The translations under genes were made by a program, and so were the position numbers. A stretch of DNA of 64,000 bases from Myxococcus stipitatus DSM 14675. GTDB taxonomy: Bacteria > Myxococcota > Myxococcia > Myxococcales > Myxococcaceae. Shown here one piece after another: positions 25,195 through 33,616 of this stretch. Position 1 is the stretch's first letter. Each line of letters begins with the position of its first letter. The DNA lies in NCBI RefSeq assembly GCF_000331735.1, contig NC_020126.1:7381501-7445500 (forward strand), read 5' to 3'. The notes beneath the pieces were generated by a model. That model made no database searches. It was not told the DNA's origin and was given only the letters and a program-made list of their open reading frames with translations.

Positions 25195-26091
25195 TCAGAC
25201 CACCCGGGTCCACTGAGTGCCGTCGAACGACAGGATGTCCTTCTCCCCGTTCGACCACATCACGCCCTCGCTGGCGCTCAGCTGGTAGCAGGACTTCGGC
25301 GGGTCCGCGCCGAAGTTGACGGCCTCCAGCCGCTCGCCCTCCAGCCGGTAGACGTGCGACAGGGTCGAGACGTAGAGGCGGTCCTGGAACCACTCCAGGT
25401 CCCAGATGTTGTCCTCGGTTCCGCCGTGAGGGATGGCCCGCCAGGAGTCACCGCGGCCCTCCAGGAGCACCCCGCCATGGCCGGCGACATAGACTTGGCC
25501 ATTGCCCGCGCACTTGACGGCGGTGAGGGTCGCGGAGGTCGGCGGCTCGCGGCGAGTCCACTGGGCGCCTTCGAGCTGCCACAGGGCGCCTTCCCGGCCC
25601 ACGGCATAGAGGTCGCCAGCCGAGAACCCATCGAGCGCCTGACCATTGAAGGTGTCAGGGAGTCCTTCGTCGATTCGAGCCCAGGACTTGAGCCCCGTCA
25701 GGCGATAGACAATCCCACGCAGCCCCAGGGCATACGCCTCACCCTCGACGCTCGATACCGAGCGAATCCCCGAGATTCGCGGCGTCGGAGGCGCGGGGGT
25801 GCTGTCACTGAAGATGTCACCGGACTTCGACCCCTGCGCCGTGATGACGGAGTAGTACCCGTTACCCGCTATCGAAACGAGCCCCAGCTCCGGCTTCGCG
25901 ATGAGGGCCAGGGAGTGGGCATCGTAGTTTGCGTCCCCTCGGGTCAGCACGCCGTCCTTGAAGCGGAAGGTGACGGTGTGCGGGACGCCCCGCTTCTCTT
26001 TCTTGGGGTCCGCGGCATAGATGTAGCCCAGGCCGGGCAGGCGTACGACCGCGGTGCGGATGAGGAGACCCTTCAGCGACGATTGAGCCAT
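25195..26091 (-). CDS. Beta-propeller-like protein
   Basis: 298 aa from ATG 26091 (an upstream ATG at 26130 is the alternative; neither has a strong ribosome site). No signal peptide. It is a chain of propeller-like blades, each ending with a GxVYRL or GALWQLEGAQW-type strand: YALGLRGIVYRLTG, YAVGREGALWQLEG, YVAGHGGVLLEGRGDSWRAI, YVSTLSHVYRLEGER, DILSFDGTQWTRVV. Such six- to seven-bladed proteins usually bind partners. It sits divergent from a GNAT gene and ends just beyond the TetR operator. Function unknown. Confidence 0.75.
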   Translation of the reverse strand: MAQSSLKGLLIRTAVVRLPGLGYIYAADPKKEKRGVPHTVTFRFKDGVLTRGDANYDAHSLALIAKPELGLVSIAGNGYYSVITAQGSKSGDIFSDSTPAPPTPRISGIRSVSSVEGEAYALGLRGIVYRLTGLKSWARIDEGLPDTFNGQALDGFSAGDLYAVGREGALWQLEGAQWTRREPPTSATLTAVKCAGNGQVYVAGHGGVLLEGRGDSWRAIPHGGTEDNIWDLEWFQDRLYVSTLSHVYRLEGERLEAVNFGADPPKSCYQLSASEGVMWSNGEKDILSFDGTQWTRVV

Positions 26092-26206
26092 GTCGCATTC
26101 GCTTGAAACATGAAACGAGCGAGTTGTCATGACGTCGAGGCCCCGTCACTCGCTCGAGCGACGCCTGGAACCGGCGCCCTCTTGCTGATAGTGCCACGGG
26201 GCCCTC

Positions 26207-26641
26207 ATGGAACACCTCGCCCCCCTATCCATCGCCGACCGCCTGCGCCTGGTGGAAGTCTGGGAAGCCGCCGTGCGCGCCACCCACCACTTCCTCTCGG
26301 AAGAGGACATCCAGTTCTTCAAGCCGCTGGTGCGCGACACCTACCTCGATGCGGTGCGACTCACCTGTCTGCGGGATGGCGACGGCCGCATCTCGGGCTT
26401 CATCGGAACCGCCGACGGGAAGGTGGAGATGCTCTTCGTCGACCCAGCGCAACACGGCCGGGGCATCGGTCGTGCGTTGCTCGAGCACGCCGTGGCCCAG
26501 GGCGCGCGCGCCGTCGACGTCAATGAGCAGAACCCCCAGGCGGTGGGCTTCTACCTGCGCATGGGCTTCGTCCAACAGGGGCGCTCCGAGCTCGATGGCT
26601 CGGGAAAGCCCTTCCCGCTCCTGCACCTCGTCAAGCCGTAG
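26207..26641 (+). CDS. GNAT family N-acetyltransferase
   Basis: 144 aa, single GNAT domain. Motif A reads VEMLFVDPAQHGRGIGRALLEHAV with the HGRGIG acetyl-CoA pyrophosphate loop; motif B is NEQNPQAVGFYLRMGFVQQGR. Transfers acetyl from acetyl-CoA to an amine of unknown identity (small molecule or protein N-terminus). Cytoplasmic. Eight bases after its stop lies the end of a decayed leftward gene. Confidence 0.9.
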   Translation: MEHLAPLSIADRLRLVEVWEAAVRATHHFLSEEDIQFFKPLVRDTYLDAVRLTCLRDGDGRISGFIGTADGKVEMLFVDPAQHGRGIGRALLEHAVAQGARAVDVNEQNPQAVGFYLRMGFVQQGRSELDGSGKPFPLLHLVKP

Positions 26642-26648
26642 CGGCGCG

Positions 26649-27120
26649 CTACCTGCGCGACCAGTTCACCGCGGTGAGGTGGCGGCCAATCTCCAGCAGG
26701 TCCTTGGGAGCGAAGCCCTTCCTTCACGACGAGCAGGAGATGGGTGTAGCGAGTGAGGATGCGCGCGAGGTGGGCACGGGACTGCTTCATCTGGCCGATG
26801 AAGCAATCGGCCAGCGCCTTGGCGAAGGCGGACACCTGTCGCTGCATCGGGGGTGGGAAGCGGTCCAGCACCGGCCACCAGTCCGTCGCGTTGATGCCGA
26901 AGCGGACGTCGTAGAACCACCGGCGCACCAGGTCGGGGAGGACTTGCTGGACGACGTTCTGCGCCAGGCGGCCGAAGCCTGGCAGGTGCTCTTCGAAGCC
27001 TCGGCGGAGGCGGGCCAGGAATATCTGCTCGGAGCCTTCGGCCCCCTTGGAGATGTTCGGCGTCCACGCGGCGAGCAGGGCCAGGGAGCCTCGAGCCCCC
27101 GTGGCAATCCCAAGTGCCAC
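26649..27120 (-). pseudogene. Frameshifted remnant of an unidentified gene
   Basis: On the minus strand one frame gives a protein-like helical segment (FEEHLPGFGRLAQNVVQQVL, then VRFGINATDWWPVLDRF, then LARILTRYTHLLLVVKEG). At about 26713-26722 (GAAGGGCTTCGC on the coding strand) this frame degenerates, while the next frame continues sensibly as FAPKDLLEIGRHLTAVNWSRR to a stop at 26649-26651. One extra base (or two lost) explains both. No start with a ribosome site is visible; the only in-frame candidate is GTG 27120. The 5' part seems lost. Family not recognised. A sequencing error is the alternative. Confidence 0.5.
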
Positions 27121-27126
27121 TCGGCT

Positions 27127-28110
27127 ATGATTGTCACGACATTCCCAACCGGGCCGGGGGTTGGATTCACATCGAGGAATCCCCTGCTCCCGCCCAAGAA
27201 TCCCCGACTGCGACGCACGTTTCATGGCCTGTGGCTCGCGGCGCCCGTGCTGTCGTTGTGCGCCTGTGGTCCCAGTGAAGACTGCTCGACCGGCCCCCTG
27301 ACGCTGACGGCCCAGGGCATCGAGCTCGCGTCCAACGACCCCGCGAAGCAATGCAATCAGTGCCCCAGACATCCCGAAAAGGCCCCCCTCCACACCTGCA
27401 CCGTCCGGCCCCTCCCCGACACCACGCGGGTCGACCTCGTGTGTCACTACCTCACCTGCTCGAACGATGGCCGGCGGCCCGAGGGACTCCAGGATGTGAG
27501 GCCCGAGGAGTCCTGTGAGCTGGGGATGTTGTTCGCACACGCGGCCTGGCTCGAAGCCGCCTCCGTTCCCGCCTTCCTGCGACTCGCGGACGAGCTGCGG
27601 GCGCATGGCGCACCCGAGCGATTGATACAGGCGGCCCGTCGGTCAGCGGCGGACGAGGTGCGACACACGCGCGTCATGCGAGAGCTCGCGCACCGACACG
27701 GCGCGACGATGCCTGAAGTGGACCTCGCGCCCTTCCAGTCGCGAGACCTGGAGGCCATGTGTCTCGAGAACGCGACCGAGGGTTGTGTTCGCGAGGCCTA
27801 TGGTGCGCTCGTCGCGGGGTGGCAAGCCCGCACCGCGAATGACGAAGAGGTGCGTCAGGCGATGACCGCCATCGCACGGGACGAGCTGCGGCATGCCGAG
27901 CTCGCCTGGGCCGTGGATGACTGGGCGACCGAGCGGCTGCCGCCCGAGGCAAGAGCGCGTCTGCGCGAGGCGCGCGAGGAGGCGCTGCTGCACCTGCGGA
28001 ACGAGGTCGAGCGCCACGCACCGCCCCCGCTCCTCGTGCGTGACGCAGGTGTCCCCTCGCGAGACGAAGCGCTCCGCCTGGTCAATGGAATGACCGAGCT
28101 GCTCGCCTGA
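27127..28110 (+). CDS. Ferritin-like domain lipoprotein
   Basis: 327 aa from ATG 27127, no clear ribosome site. The N-terminus has Arg residues, then a hydrophobic stretch ending LCAC (lipobox-like). A Cys-rich segment (QCNQCPRHPEKAPLHTC) follows. Residues about 145-300 are a four-helix bundle with ferritin-type metal ligands: WLEAASVPAF, ADEVRHTRVM, CLENATEGCVREA and ARDELRHAEL, that is two ExxH sites plus two Glu. This fits a di-iron or other metal-binding ferritin-like protein in the periplasm or on the surface. Two hairpins follow the stop. Exact role unknown. Confidence 0.8.
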   Translation: MIVTTFPTGPGVGFTSRNPLLPPKNPRLRRTFHGLWLAAPVLSLCACGPSEDCSTGPLTLTAQGIELASNDPAKQCNQCPRHPEKAPLHTCTVRPLPDTTRVDLVCHYLTCSNDGRRPEGLQDVRPEESCELGMLFAHAAWLEAASVPAFLRLADELRAHGAPERLIQAARRSAADEVRHTRVMRELAHRHGATMPEVDLAPFQSRDLEAMCLENATEGCVREAYGALVAGWQARTANDEEVRQAMTAIARDELRHAELAWAVDDWATERLPPEARARLREAREEALLHLRNEVERHAPPPLLVRDAGVPSRDEALRLVNGMTELLA

Positions 28111-28115
28111 CAGCG

Positions 28116-28149
28116 AGGCGCGTCGAGCCACCTCCGGCCCGACGCGCCT
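28116..28149 (+). terminator. Hairpin terminator, first of two
   Basis: AGGCGCGTCG (28116-28125) pairs perfectly with CGACGCGCCT (28140-28149), starting 5 bp after the ferritin-like gene's stop. Confidence 0.65.
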
Positions 28150-28155
28150 TCACCG

Positions 28156-28183
28156 AGCCCTGGAGCCACCGCGCTCCAGGGCT
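28156..28183 (+). terminator. Second hairpin in tandem
   Basis: AGCCCTGGAG (28156-28165) pairs perfectly with CTCCAGGGCT (28174-28183) around an 8-nt loop, followed by TCACG. Together with the previous hairpin it makes a double terminator. Confidence 0.55.
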
Positions 28184-28290
28184 TCACGAACGGCCGGCAA
28201 GCCCAGGGCACTCCGCGCGAACATTGTTGAGGTCCGCCGTGACGTCTAGCCTCCGCGGCCCCACCCCGTCGGCTCAGCCCGGAGGCAGTC

Positions 28291-29859
28291 GTGGCACCTC
28301 GTTGGTCATCGCTCATCACCTGGATGTGTGGCCCGTCCCTGTGTCTCTTTCTCGGATGCGGAGCACCGCCATCCCCCGAGGAGGTCGCGCCGACACAAGC
28401 AAGACAGACGCTCGCCGACACCGAGCCTCCGCCGGTTCCCACCGGCTTGAGTGTCACCGCCGCGAACTCGGGCGTCATCGTGACGTGGGACCCGAATCCA
28501 GCCACCGACCTCAAGGACCACGCCCTCCGCTATCGCGTGGTGGGCCAGACGACGTACTCCTACAAATGGGGCGTGGGACAGCCGCCCCTGACACTCGCGG
28601 GCCTTGCGAACGGCGTGACGTATGCCTTCGAGTTGAAGGCGCAGGACACGTCGGGCAATGCCTCCGCGTATTGCGCACCCGTGGAGGCCTCGCCGACCCC
28701 CACGGGCGCGGATGTGACGCCTCCGTCGGTACCCTCGCAGCTGGCGGCGTCCCCCGGTGACGGCGTGCTCCTGCTCTCGTGGACCGCGAACCCCGAGCCC
28801 GACCTCCGCCGGTACACCGTGAAGTATCGCGTCGCGGGAGCAGCCACGTACAGCTATCGCTACAACCTCACCCAGCCGCTGGTGACCCTCACCGGGCTGG
28901 TGAACGGCACGGCCTACGAACTGATGGTGAAGGCCGAGGATGTGTCCGGAAACACCTCCACGTACTCCCCCTCCGTCACCGCGACGCCCGTCGCGAGCAC
29001 GCCGCAGTGCCCGACCTTCGGCGCGCCGGTCAACCTGACGCCGCACAACGTGAGCATCCTCACGGATGCCTCGGGCCTGGCGGCCAGCCGACAGCAAGCC
29101 AACGTCGTCTGGACCCACAATGACCGATGTGGCGCCAGCGGTGGCACCTGCGTGGAGCACGTCTACGCCCTCAGCGCCGTGGACGGGCATTTTCTGGGCA
29201 CCTACGTGCTCTCCAACAACCTGAACCTCGACTGGGAGGACATGGCCATGGGGCCCGGCCCGGTCAGCGGCGTGGACTACCTGTACGTGGGCCGCATCGG
29301 AGACAACAACGGCAACCCCGCGGTGAAGGAGGTCGTGCGCTTCCCCGAGCCCACCGCCAGCGCCACCCAGACGCCCACGACGGTGTCGGTCAGCGGCGTG
29401 GAGCGCTTCCCGTTCACCTATCCCGGAGGCGTGTCCCCCAACGCGGAGGCCCTGTTCGTGGACACCCAGGGCGACATCTACATCGTGACCAAGGTCCCCA
29501 GCGGGCACTCGCAGGTGTATCGCTATTCCGCGCCACTGAACCCACCGGGCGTGAGCCGGCTGCTGGAGCTGGTGGCGGAGCTCGACTTCCTTCCGGCGTC
29601 CACGGCCGAGGAGGACCGCGTCGTCACCGGCGGCGCCATCTCCCCGGACGGCGGCGAGATTCTTCTCAAGACGTATACCCACACCTTCCTGTGGAAGCGG
29701 CAGCCCAGGCAGGGCGTCGTGGCCGCGCTGCTCGGCGGTCGGTGTGAGGTGACGAACCCTGGCTACTCGGAGGCGCTGACCTTCGCGCCGGGCGGCGGCG
29801 CGTTCTTCTCGCTGGGAGAGGGGAACACGAAGGCGCTCAAGCGGGTGCCTCGCCTGTGA
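28291..29859 (+). CDS. Lipoprotein with two fibronectin type III domains and propeller-like C-terminus
   Basis: 522 aa from GTG 28291, which has GGAGG 5 nt upstream. Signal peptide with lipobox LFLGC. Residues about 48-130 and 145-230 are two FN3 domains (PPVPTGLSVTAANSGVIVTW, then PPSVPSQLAASPGDGVLLLSW, each with the late Y..KAxDxSGN motif). The rest (about 240-522) is beta-rich: NLDWEDMAMGPG and YVGRIGDNNGNP recall secreted WD40- or NHL-like repeats. No catalytic residues are evident. Probably a surface binding protein. A hairpin overlapping the stop codon separates it from the convergent peptidase-like gene. Confidence 0.8.
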   Translation: MAPRWSSLITWMCGPSLCLFLGCGAPPSPEEVAPTQARQTLADTEPPPVPTGLSVTAANSGVIVTWDPNPATDLKDHALRYRVVGQTTYSYKWGVGQPPLTLAGLANGVTYAFELKAQDTSGNASAYCAPVEASPTPTGADVTPPSVPSQLAASPGDGVLLLSWTANPEPDLRRYTVKYRVAGAATYSYRYNLTQPLVTLTGLVNGTAYELMVKAEDVSGNTSTYSPSVTATPVASTPQCPTFGAPVNLTPHNVSILTDASGLAASRQQANVVWTHNDRCGASGGTCVEHVYALSAVDGHFLGTYVLSNNLNLDWEDMAMGPGPVSGVDYLYVGRIGDNNGNPAVKEVVRFPEPTASATQTPTTVSVSGVERFPFTYPGGVSPNAEALFVDTQGDIYIVTKVPSGHSQVYRYSAPLNPPGVSRLLELVAELDFLPASTAEEDRVVTGGAISPDGGEILLKTYTHTFLWKRQPRQGVVAALLGGRCEVTNPGYSEALTFAPGGGAFFSLGEGNTKALKRVPRL

Positions 29860-29870
29860 AGTGAGGCACC
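29844..29870. terminator. Hairpin overlapping a stop codon between convergent genes
   Basis: GGTGCCTC (29844-29851) pairs with GAGGCACC (29863-29870). The stem spans the stop codon of the FN3 gene (29857-29859 in the loop) and lies before the end of the convergent gene. Confidence 0.55.
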
Positions 29871-29882
29871 GCGCGGAGGTCG

Positions 29883-31235
29883 CTAGGGTTGGGGGGCTGG
29901 AGCGCGAACCTCGGGGGCCTGGAGGACCAGGTCTCCCGCTCGCGGCCCCGCGCTGGCGCGCCAGCCAGGCGCCAACTCCAGCACCCAGCCCTCGCCCTCC
30001 CAGCGCGCCTCACGAGGTCCCGAGGCAGGTGCATTCACCGTGGCCAGCTTCCAGTCCGAGGAGAGGAGCACCCCGGAGGTCACGGTGAGCGAGCCCCACG
30101 CATCGACGATGCGCGCGCCGGGATACACCGTGCCGTGCTCGCCGAGCGGCACGAGCTCTCCGGGGTTGAACTGGATGCGCATGCGCACCAGGGGCAGGCG
30201 CAGCACGGGCCCCTCCACCAGCTTCTTGCGCAGCGCCTCGGCGCGAGCCTGGGCGACACGAGCCCGCTCGCGCTCGGCCTCTCGAAGGGCGGCGCCACCG
30301 TGGCGAGCTTCGCGCTCGGGCGAAGGCTCGGGCGCGCTCAGCCCCAGCGCGTCCTGGAGCAGCCCTCCCAGGTCCGCCCCGGCCAGCGCGCGCGTCCGCC
30401 ACCCCTTGGCGCGAGCCCCCGCCTCATCCAGCAGGAGGCCGTAGGCGGGCCCGGAGGCATACGCGAAGGAGCGCACGAAGGAGCTGCGCTTGACGGCATC
30501 CTCGAGGTTCTCCAGCGCCAGCGCGCGCCGGCCCCGAGCATCCGCCGCCCCCAGCACCACGCCCGTGTACTCGGCGAGCCCCTCGTTGTCCTCGAGTCGC
30601 CACTCTTCCGCCGCGGCCGAGGAGAAGCGGGCTCGGCGCTCGTGACGGAAGGCCAGCGCATCCTCGACGGCCTTGGCGCGGACGGCGGGCACCGTCGCGC
30701 GCAGGGCCGCCGCCAGGGCGCGCCACTCGAGTTGCAGCAGCGTGCGGCCCTCCAGGTCCTCGAGGTGTGCGTTGTTCACGTTCTTCACGTCGTGGCCCAA
30801 GGTGGTGCGGAGCCGGTGGAAGGCCTCGTGGGCGAGCAGGCCCCGGCGACGCGCGGGGGACTCGGGCAAGGGGCCTCGGAGCTGGACCCAGGTGGTCCCC
30901 GCCCACGTCATGGCCGTGTTGGCGATGGTGAGGTCCGCGGGGAGGATGCCCACCCAAGGTCCCGTCCCCTTCCCCTCGGGCCAGGCGCTCGCGACGAACA
31001 CGCGCGTGTCGGGGTGGACGACCAGGAGGGGAGCACACAGCGAGTGGCCCCACAGCCTTCGCCCCTCGGCGTCACACGTTCGCTGGAACTCCGCGAAGGA
31101 AGAGGTCAGCGCCCCGACCTCCAACACCTCGGGCACCGGCTTCGCCTCGGGCGCGGCCAGGGCCGAACCGGAGCCAGAGACGCCGAGCACCACCGCGGAC
31201 ATCCGCGTGAGCTTCATCCATCGAAGAACTGTCAT
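29883..31235 (-). CDS. Putative secreted gluzincin-type metallopeptidase
   Basis: 450 aa from ATG 31235, with GGGAGAG 7 nt upstream. The signal peptide runs to SGSALAAPEA. H136-E-A-F-H140 sits in LLAHEAFHRL and is followed about 90 residues later by LEDNEGLAEYTG, which would supply the third zinc ligand Glu; this order is that of gluzincins, though the family is not one I can name. A Glu/Arg-rich helical stretch (about 330-375) precedes a beta-rich C-terminus (MRIQFNPGELVPLGEHGTV, then WVLELAPGWRASAG). Likely periplasmic. The frame stays open upstream but that part lies antisense to the glycosyltransferase. Confidence 0.7.
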   Translation of the reverse strand: MTVLRWMKLTRMSAVVLGVSGSGSALAAPEAKPVPEVLEVGALTSSFAEFQRTCDAEGRRLWGHSLCAPLLVVHPDTRVFVASAWPEGKGTGPWVGILPADLTIANTAMTWAGTTWVQLRGPLPESPARRRGLLAHEAFHRLRTTLGHDVKNVNNAHLEDLEGRTLLQLEWRALAAALRATVPAVRAKAVEDALAFRHERRARFSSAAAEEWRLEDNEGLAEYTGVVLGAADARGRRALALENLEDAVKRSSFVRSFAYASGPAYGLLLDEAGARAKGWRTRALAGADLGGLLQDALGLSAPEPSPEREARHGGAALREAERERARVAQARAEALRKKLVEGPVLRLPLVRMRIQFNPGELVPLGEHGTVYPGARIVDAWGSLTVTSGVLLSSDWKLATVNAPASGPREARWEGEGWVLELAPGWRASAGPRAGDLVLQAPEVRAPAPQP

Positions 31236-31415
31236 CGAGCCACTCTCCCATCCGAGCCGGAAGGATGCGAGCGAAGGAGTCCTCGTCGAGCGCGGTGACG
31301 GCGGAGGACACTTCGCGCCCCGCTCGACAAAGTCCTGGGCGCCATCCGACCTGGGGCGGCCTATAGTCCCGCGCCCCACGCGGTTCGCTTCGACGCTCCT
31401 ACCCAGGTTCACGCC

Positions 31416-33605
31416 TTGCGCATCTGCCTCGTATCCAAAGAGCTCTCGCCGTTCTTCGGGGGCGGCATCGGCACCTATGTCGCACTCATGAGCCGGGCCT
31501 TCGCGGACGCGGGGCACGAGGTCCATGTCCTCACCGCGCCACACCCGGGACTCGAGCGAGCGCCCGTTCTCCTCCCCGGTGTGCGGGTCCACACCGTCGC
31601 CGAGCTGGAGCCTGGCTACGCGGGGGCCTTCCCCTTTCCGCCGCTGCGGCACGCCATGGCGGCGTACACCGCGCTGCAGTCGCTGCACGCCCAGCACCCG
31701 TTCGACCTCATCGAGTTCCCCGAATACGAGGGCGAGGGCTACTTCGCGCTGCGAGCCCGGAGGACGCTGGGGCAGTTCGCCACCGCCGTGCTCGCGGTCC
31801 GCCTCCACACCCCCACGCACGAAGTCCAGCACTTCAATCGCGTCACCACGCTGGACATGGACGCCGCCCAGCAGGAGTTCATGGAGGACTGCTCCATCCG
31901 GGACGCGGACCTGCTGCTGTCCCCCACGCAGTCCCTGCTCGACCTCGTGAGGGCGCGGCTGGGGCTCGGGGACGAAGGCGTGGTGGTGCCCCACCCCTTC
32001 CCCACGAGCTCCTTCGCCCCGCCCACGGCGCGCCCCCGCGCCGAGCCACCGCGCGTGCTGTACTTCGGGCGGCTCGAGTACCGGAAGGGCGTGCAGCACC
32101 TCATCGAGGCGATGCAGCTCCTCTTCGCGCGCGGACTCCAGGCAGAGGTCCAGCTCGTGGGAGGAGACACGCGAACGGGGCCCTTCGGCCGGTCCATGCG
32201 CGAGTGGCTGGAGCGCCGCATCGCGCCGGAATGGAAGCACCGCTTCCACTTCGAAGCTCCACGCCCGCGCGACGAGCTCGCCGCCATCATCTCGGAGGCG
32301 ACGGTCTGCTGCTTCCCGTCGCTCTGGGAGAACTTCCCCAACGTGTGCCTGGAGGCCATGAGCGCCGGCTGCCTCGTCGTCGGCGGCGACGCAGGCGGCA
32401 TGGCGGAGGTCATCCAGGATGGCCGCAGCGGCCTCCTGTTCCGCGCGGGAGACTCGAAGCATCTGGCGGAGGTCCTCGAGCGGGCGCTGACCACGCCCTC
32501 GCTGCAACAAGCCGTGCGCGACGCGGCCCCCGCGCGAATCGCCGACTACTGCCAGCCCGCGAGCATCGTGCGTCAGGTCGAAGCCGCCGTCGCCGCGCAT
32601 CCGCCCCGCCTCCCCACGCTTCGCCCGCCGCCCAAGGCCCACGGGAGCACGCCCCGCGTGACCTTCCTCGTGCCCTACTTCAACATGGGGCGCTACCTGC
32701 CGGAGACCTTGCGCTCCATCCGCGCGCAGACCTTCACGGACTACGAAATCCTCGTCGTGGATGACGGCTCCACCGACCCGCACAGCCGCGCGTTGCTGGA
32801 GACCTTGGACGCACCGGACCTGCGCATCATCTCCAAGCAGAACGGAGGGCTCAGCTCCGCTCGGAACGCGGGGCTGAAGGAAGCAAGGGGGCACTATGTC
32901 CTCCCGCTGGACGCGGACGACCTCCTCCAGCCCACCTTCCTGGAGAAGGCCATCGCCCTCATGGAGGGCTCGCGAGACTTCGCCTTCGTGACGTCGCTGG
33001 TGTCCTACTTCATCGACGACCCGGCGCGTGTCGTGGGCGGCTGGGCCCCCTGGGGCGTCGAGCGAGATGCCCTCTGGGTGTTCAACGTCGCCTCCACCTG
33101 CACCGCGCTGATGGAGCGCCGACACGTGGAGGAGGTCGGCGGCTACGACGAGTGGCTCACGGCCTATGAAGACTGGGATGTCTTCTGCTCGCTCGCCGAG
33201 CGAGGACTCTCGGGCACGGTCATCCCCGAGCCCCTCTTCCAGTACCGGCTGCGCCCGGACTCGATGACCCGCACCACGGTGGTGACGGACCGCTACGCGG
33301 TGATGGCGTACCTGTACCAGAAGCACCCCTCGCTGGCCCTCCATCCGGAGCGCTCCCTGCGCATCCTCCAGGGCGAGGCGCACAAGCAGCAGCAGTTGGC
33401 GGCGCGGAGCATCGCGCCCACCAAGCCCCTGTTGCACCAGGTCGCGGACCGGGTGAACGAGGCCCTCAAGCAGCAATTGGAGCCCTTCCACCCCGCGCTG
33501 CGGCGAACCGCGCAGTGGCTCCTGAAGTCGGGGCCCGAGGACTCACGCCCCCTGCGCTATCAGCTCATGGAGAAGGTGAAGCGGCTCAAGCCTCCGGGCC
33601 GGTAG
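31416..33605 (+). CDS. Double glycosyltransferase (GT4 plus GT2 domains)
   Basis: 729 aa starting at TTG 31416; CCAGG lies 8-10 nt upstream and MRICLVSKELSPFFGGGIGT is the perfect start of a GT-B glycosyltransferase. Residues 1-390 are GT4-like, with the donor-site GRLEYRKGVQHLIEAMQL and the late FPSLWENFPNVCLEAMSAG (EX7E-type). Residues about 415-690 are a GT-A family 2 domain: TFLVPYFNMGRYLPETLRS, VVDDGS and the DADD metal motif, with YEDWD later. One protein would add two different sugars. Cytoplasmic or peripheral. No other polysaccharide genes are near, so the acceptor is unknown. Confidence 0.9.
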   Translation: MRICLVSKELSPFFGGGIGTYVALMSRAFADAGHEVHVLTAPHPGLERAPVLLPGVRVHTVAELEPGYAGAFPFPPLRHAMAAYTALQSLHAQHPFDLIEFPEYEGEGYFALRARRTLGQFATAVLAVRLHTPTHEVQHFNRVTTLDMDAAQQEFMEDCSIRDADLLLSPTQSLLDLVRARLGLGDEGVVVPHPFPTSSFAPPTARPRAEPPRVLYFGRLEYRKGVQHLIEAMQLLFARGLQAEVQLVGGDTRTGPFGRSMREWLERRIAPEWKHRFHFEAPRPRDELAAIISEATVCCFPSLWENFPNVCLEAMSAGCLVVGGDAGGMAEVIQDGRSGLLFRAGDSKHLAEVLERALTTPSLQQAVRDAAPARIADYCQPASIVRQVEAAVAAHPPRLPTLRPPPKAHGSTPRVTFLVPYFNMGRYLPETLRSIRAQTFTDYEILVVDDGSTDPHSRALLETLDAPDLRIISKQNGGLSSARNAGLKEARGHYVLPLDADDLLQPTFLEKAIALMEGSRDFAFVTSLVSYFIDDPARVVGGWAPWGVERDALWVFNVASTCTALMERRHVEEVGGYDEWLTAYEDWDVFCSLAERGLSGTVIPEPLFQYRLRPDSMTRTTVVTDRYAVMAYLYQKHPSLALHPERSLRILQGEAHKQQQLAARSIAPTKPLLHQVADRVNEALKQQLEPFHPALRRTAQWLLKSGPEDSRPLRYQLMEKVKRLKPPGR

Positions 33606-33616
33606 GACAGGACGCC

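Noticed and set aside
31236-33491. Leftward open frame extending the gluzincin-like gene to 1202 aa.
   Set aside because: It is the antisense of the double glycosyltransferase, which has full family motifs. The ATG at 31235 has a ribosome site and signal peptide.
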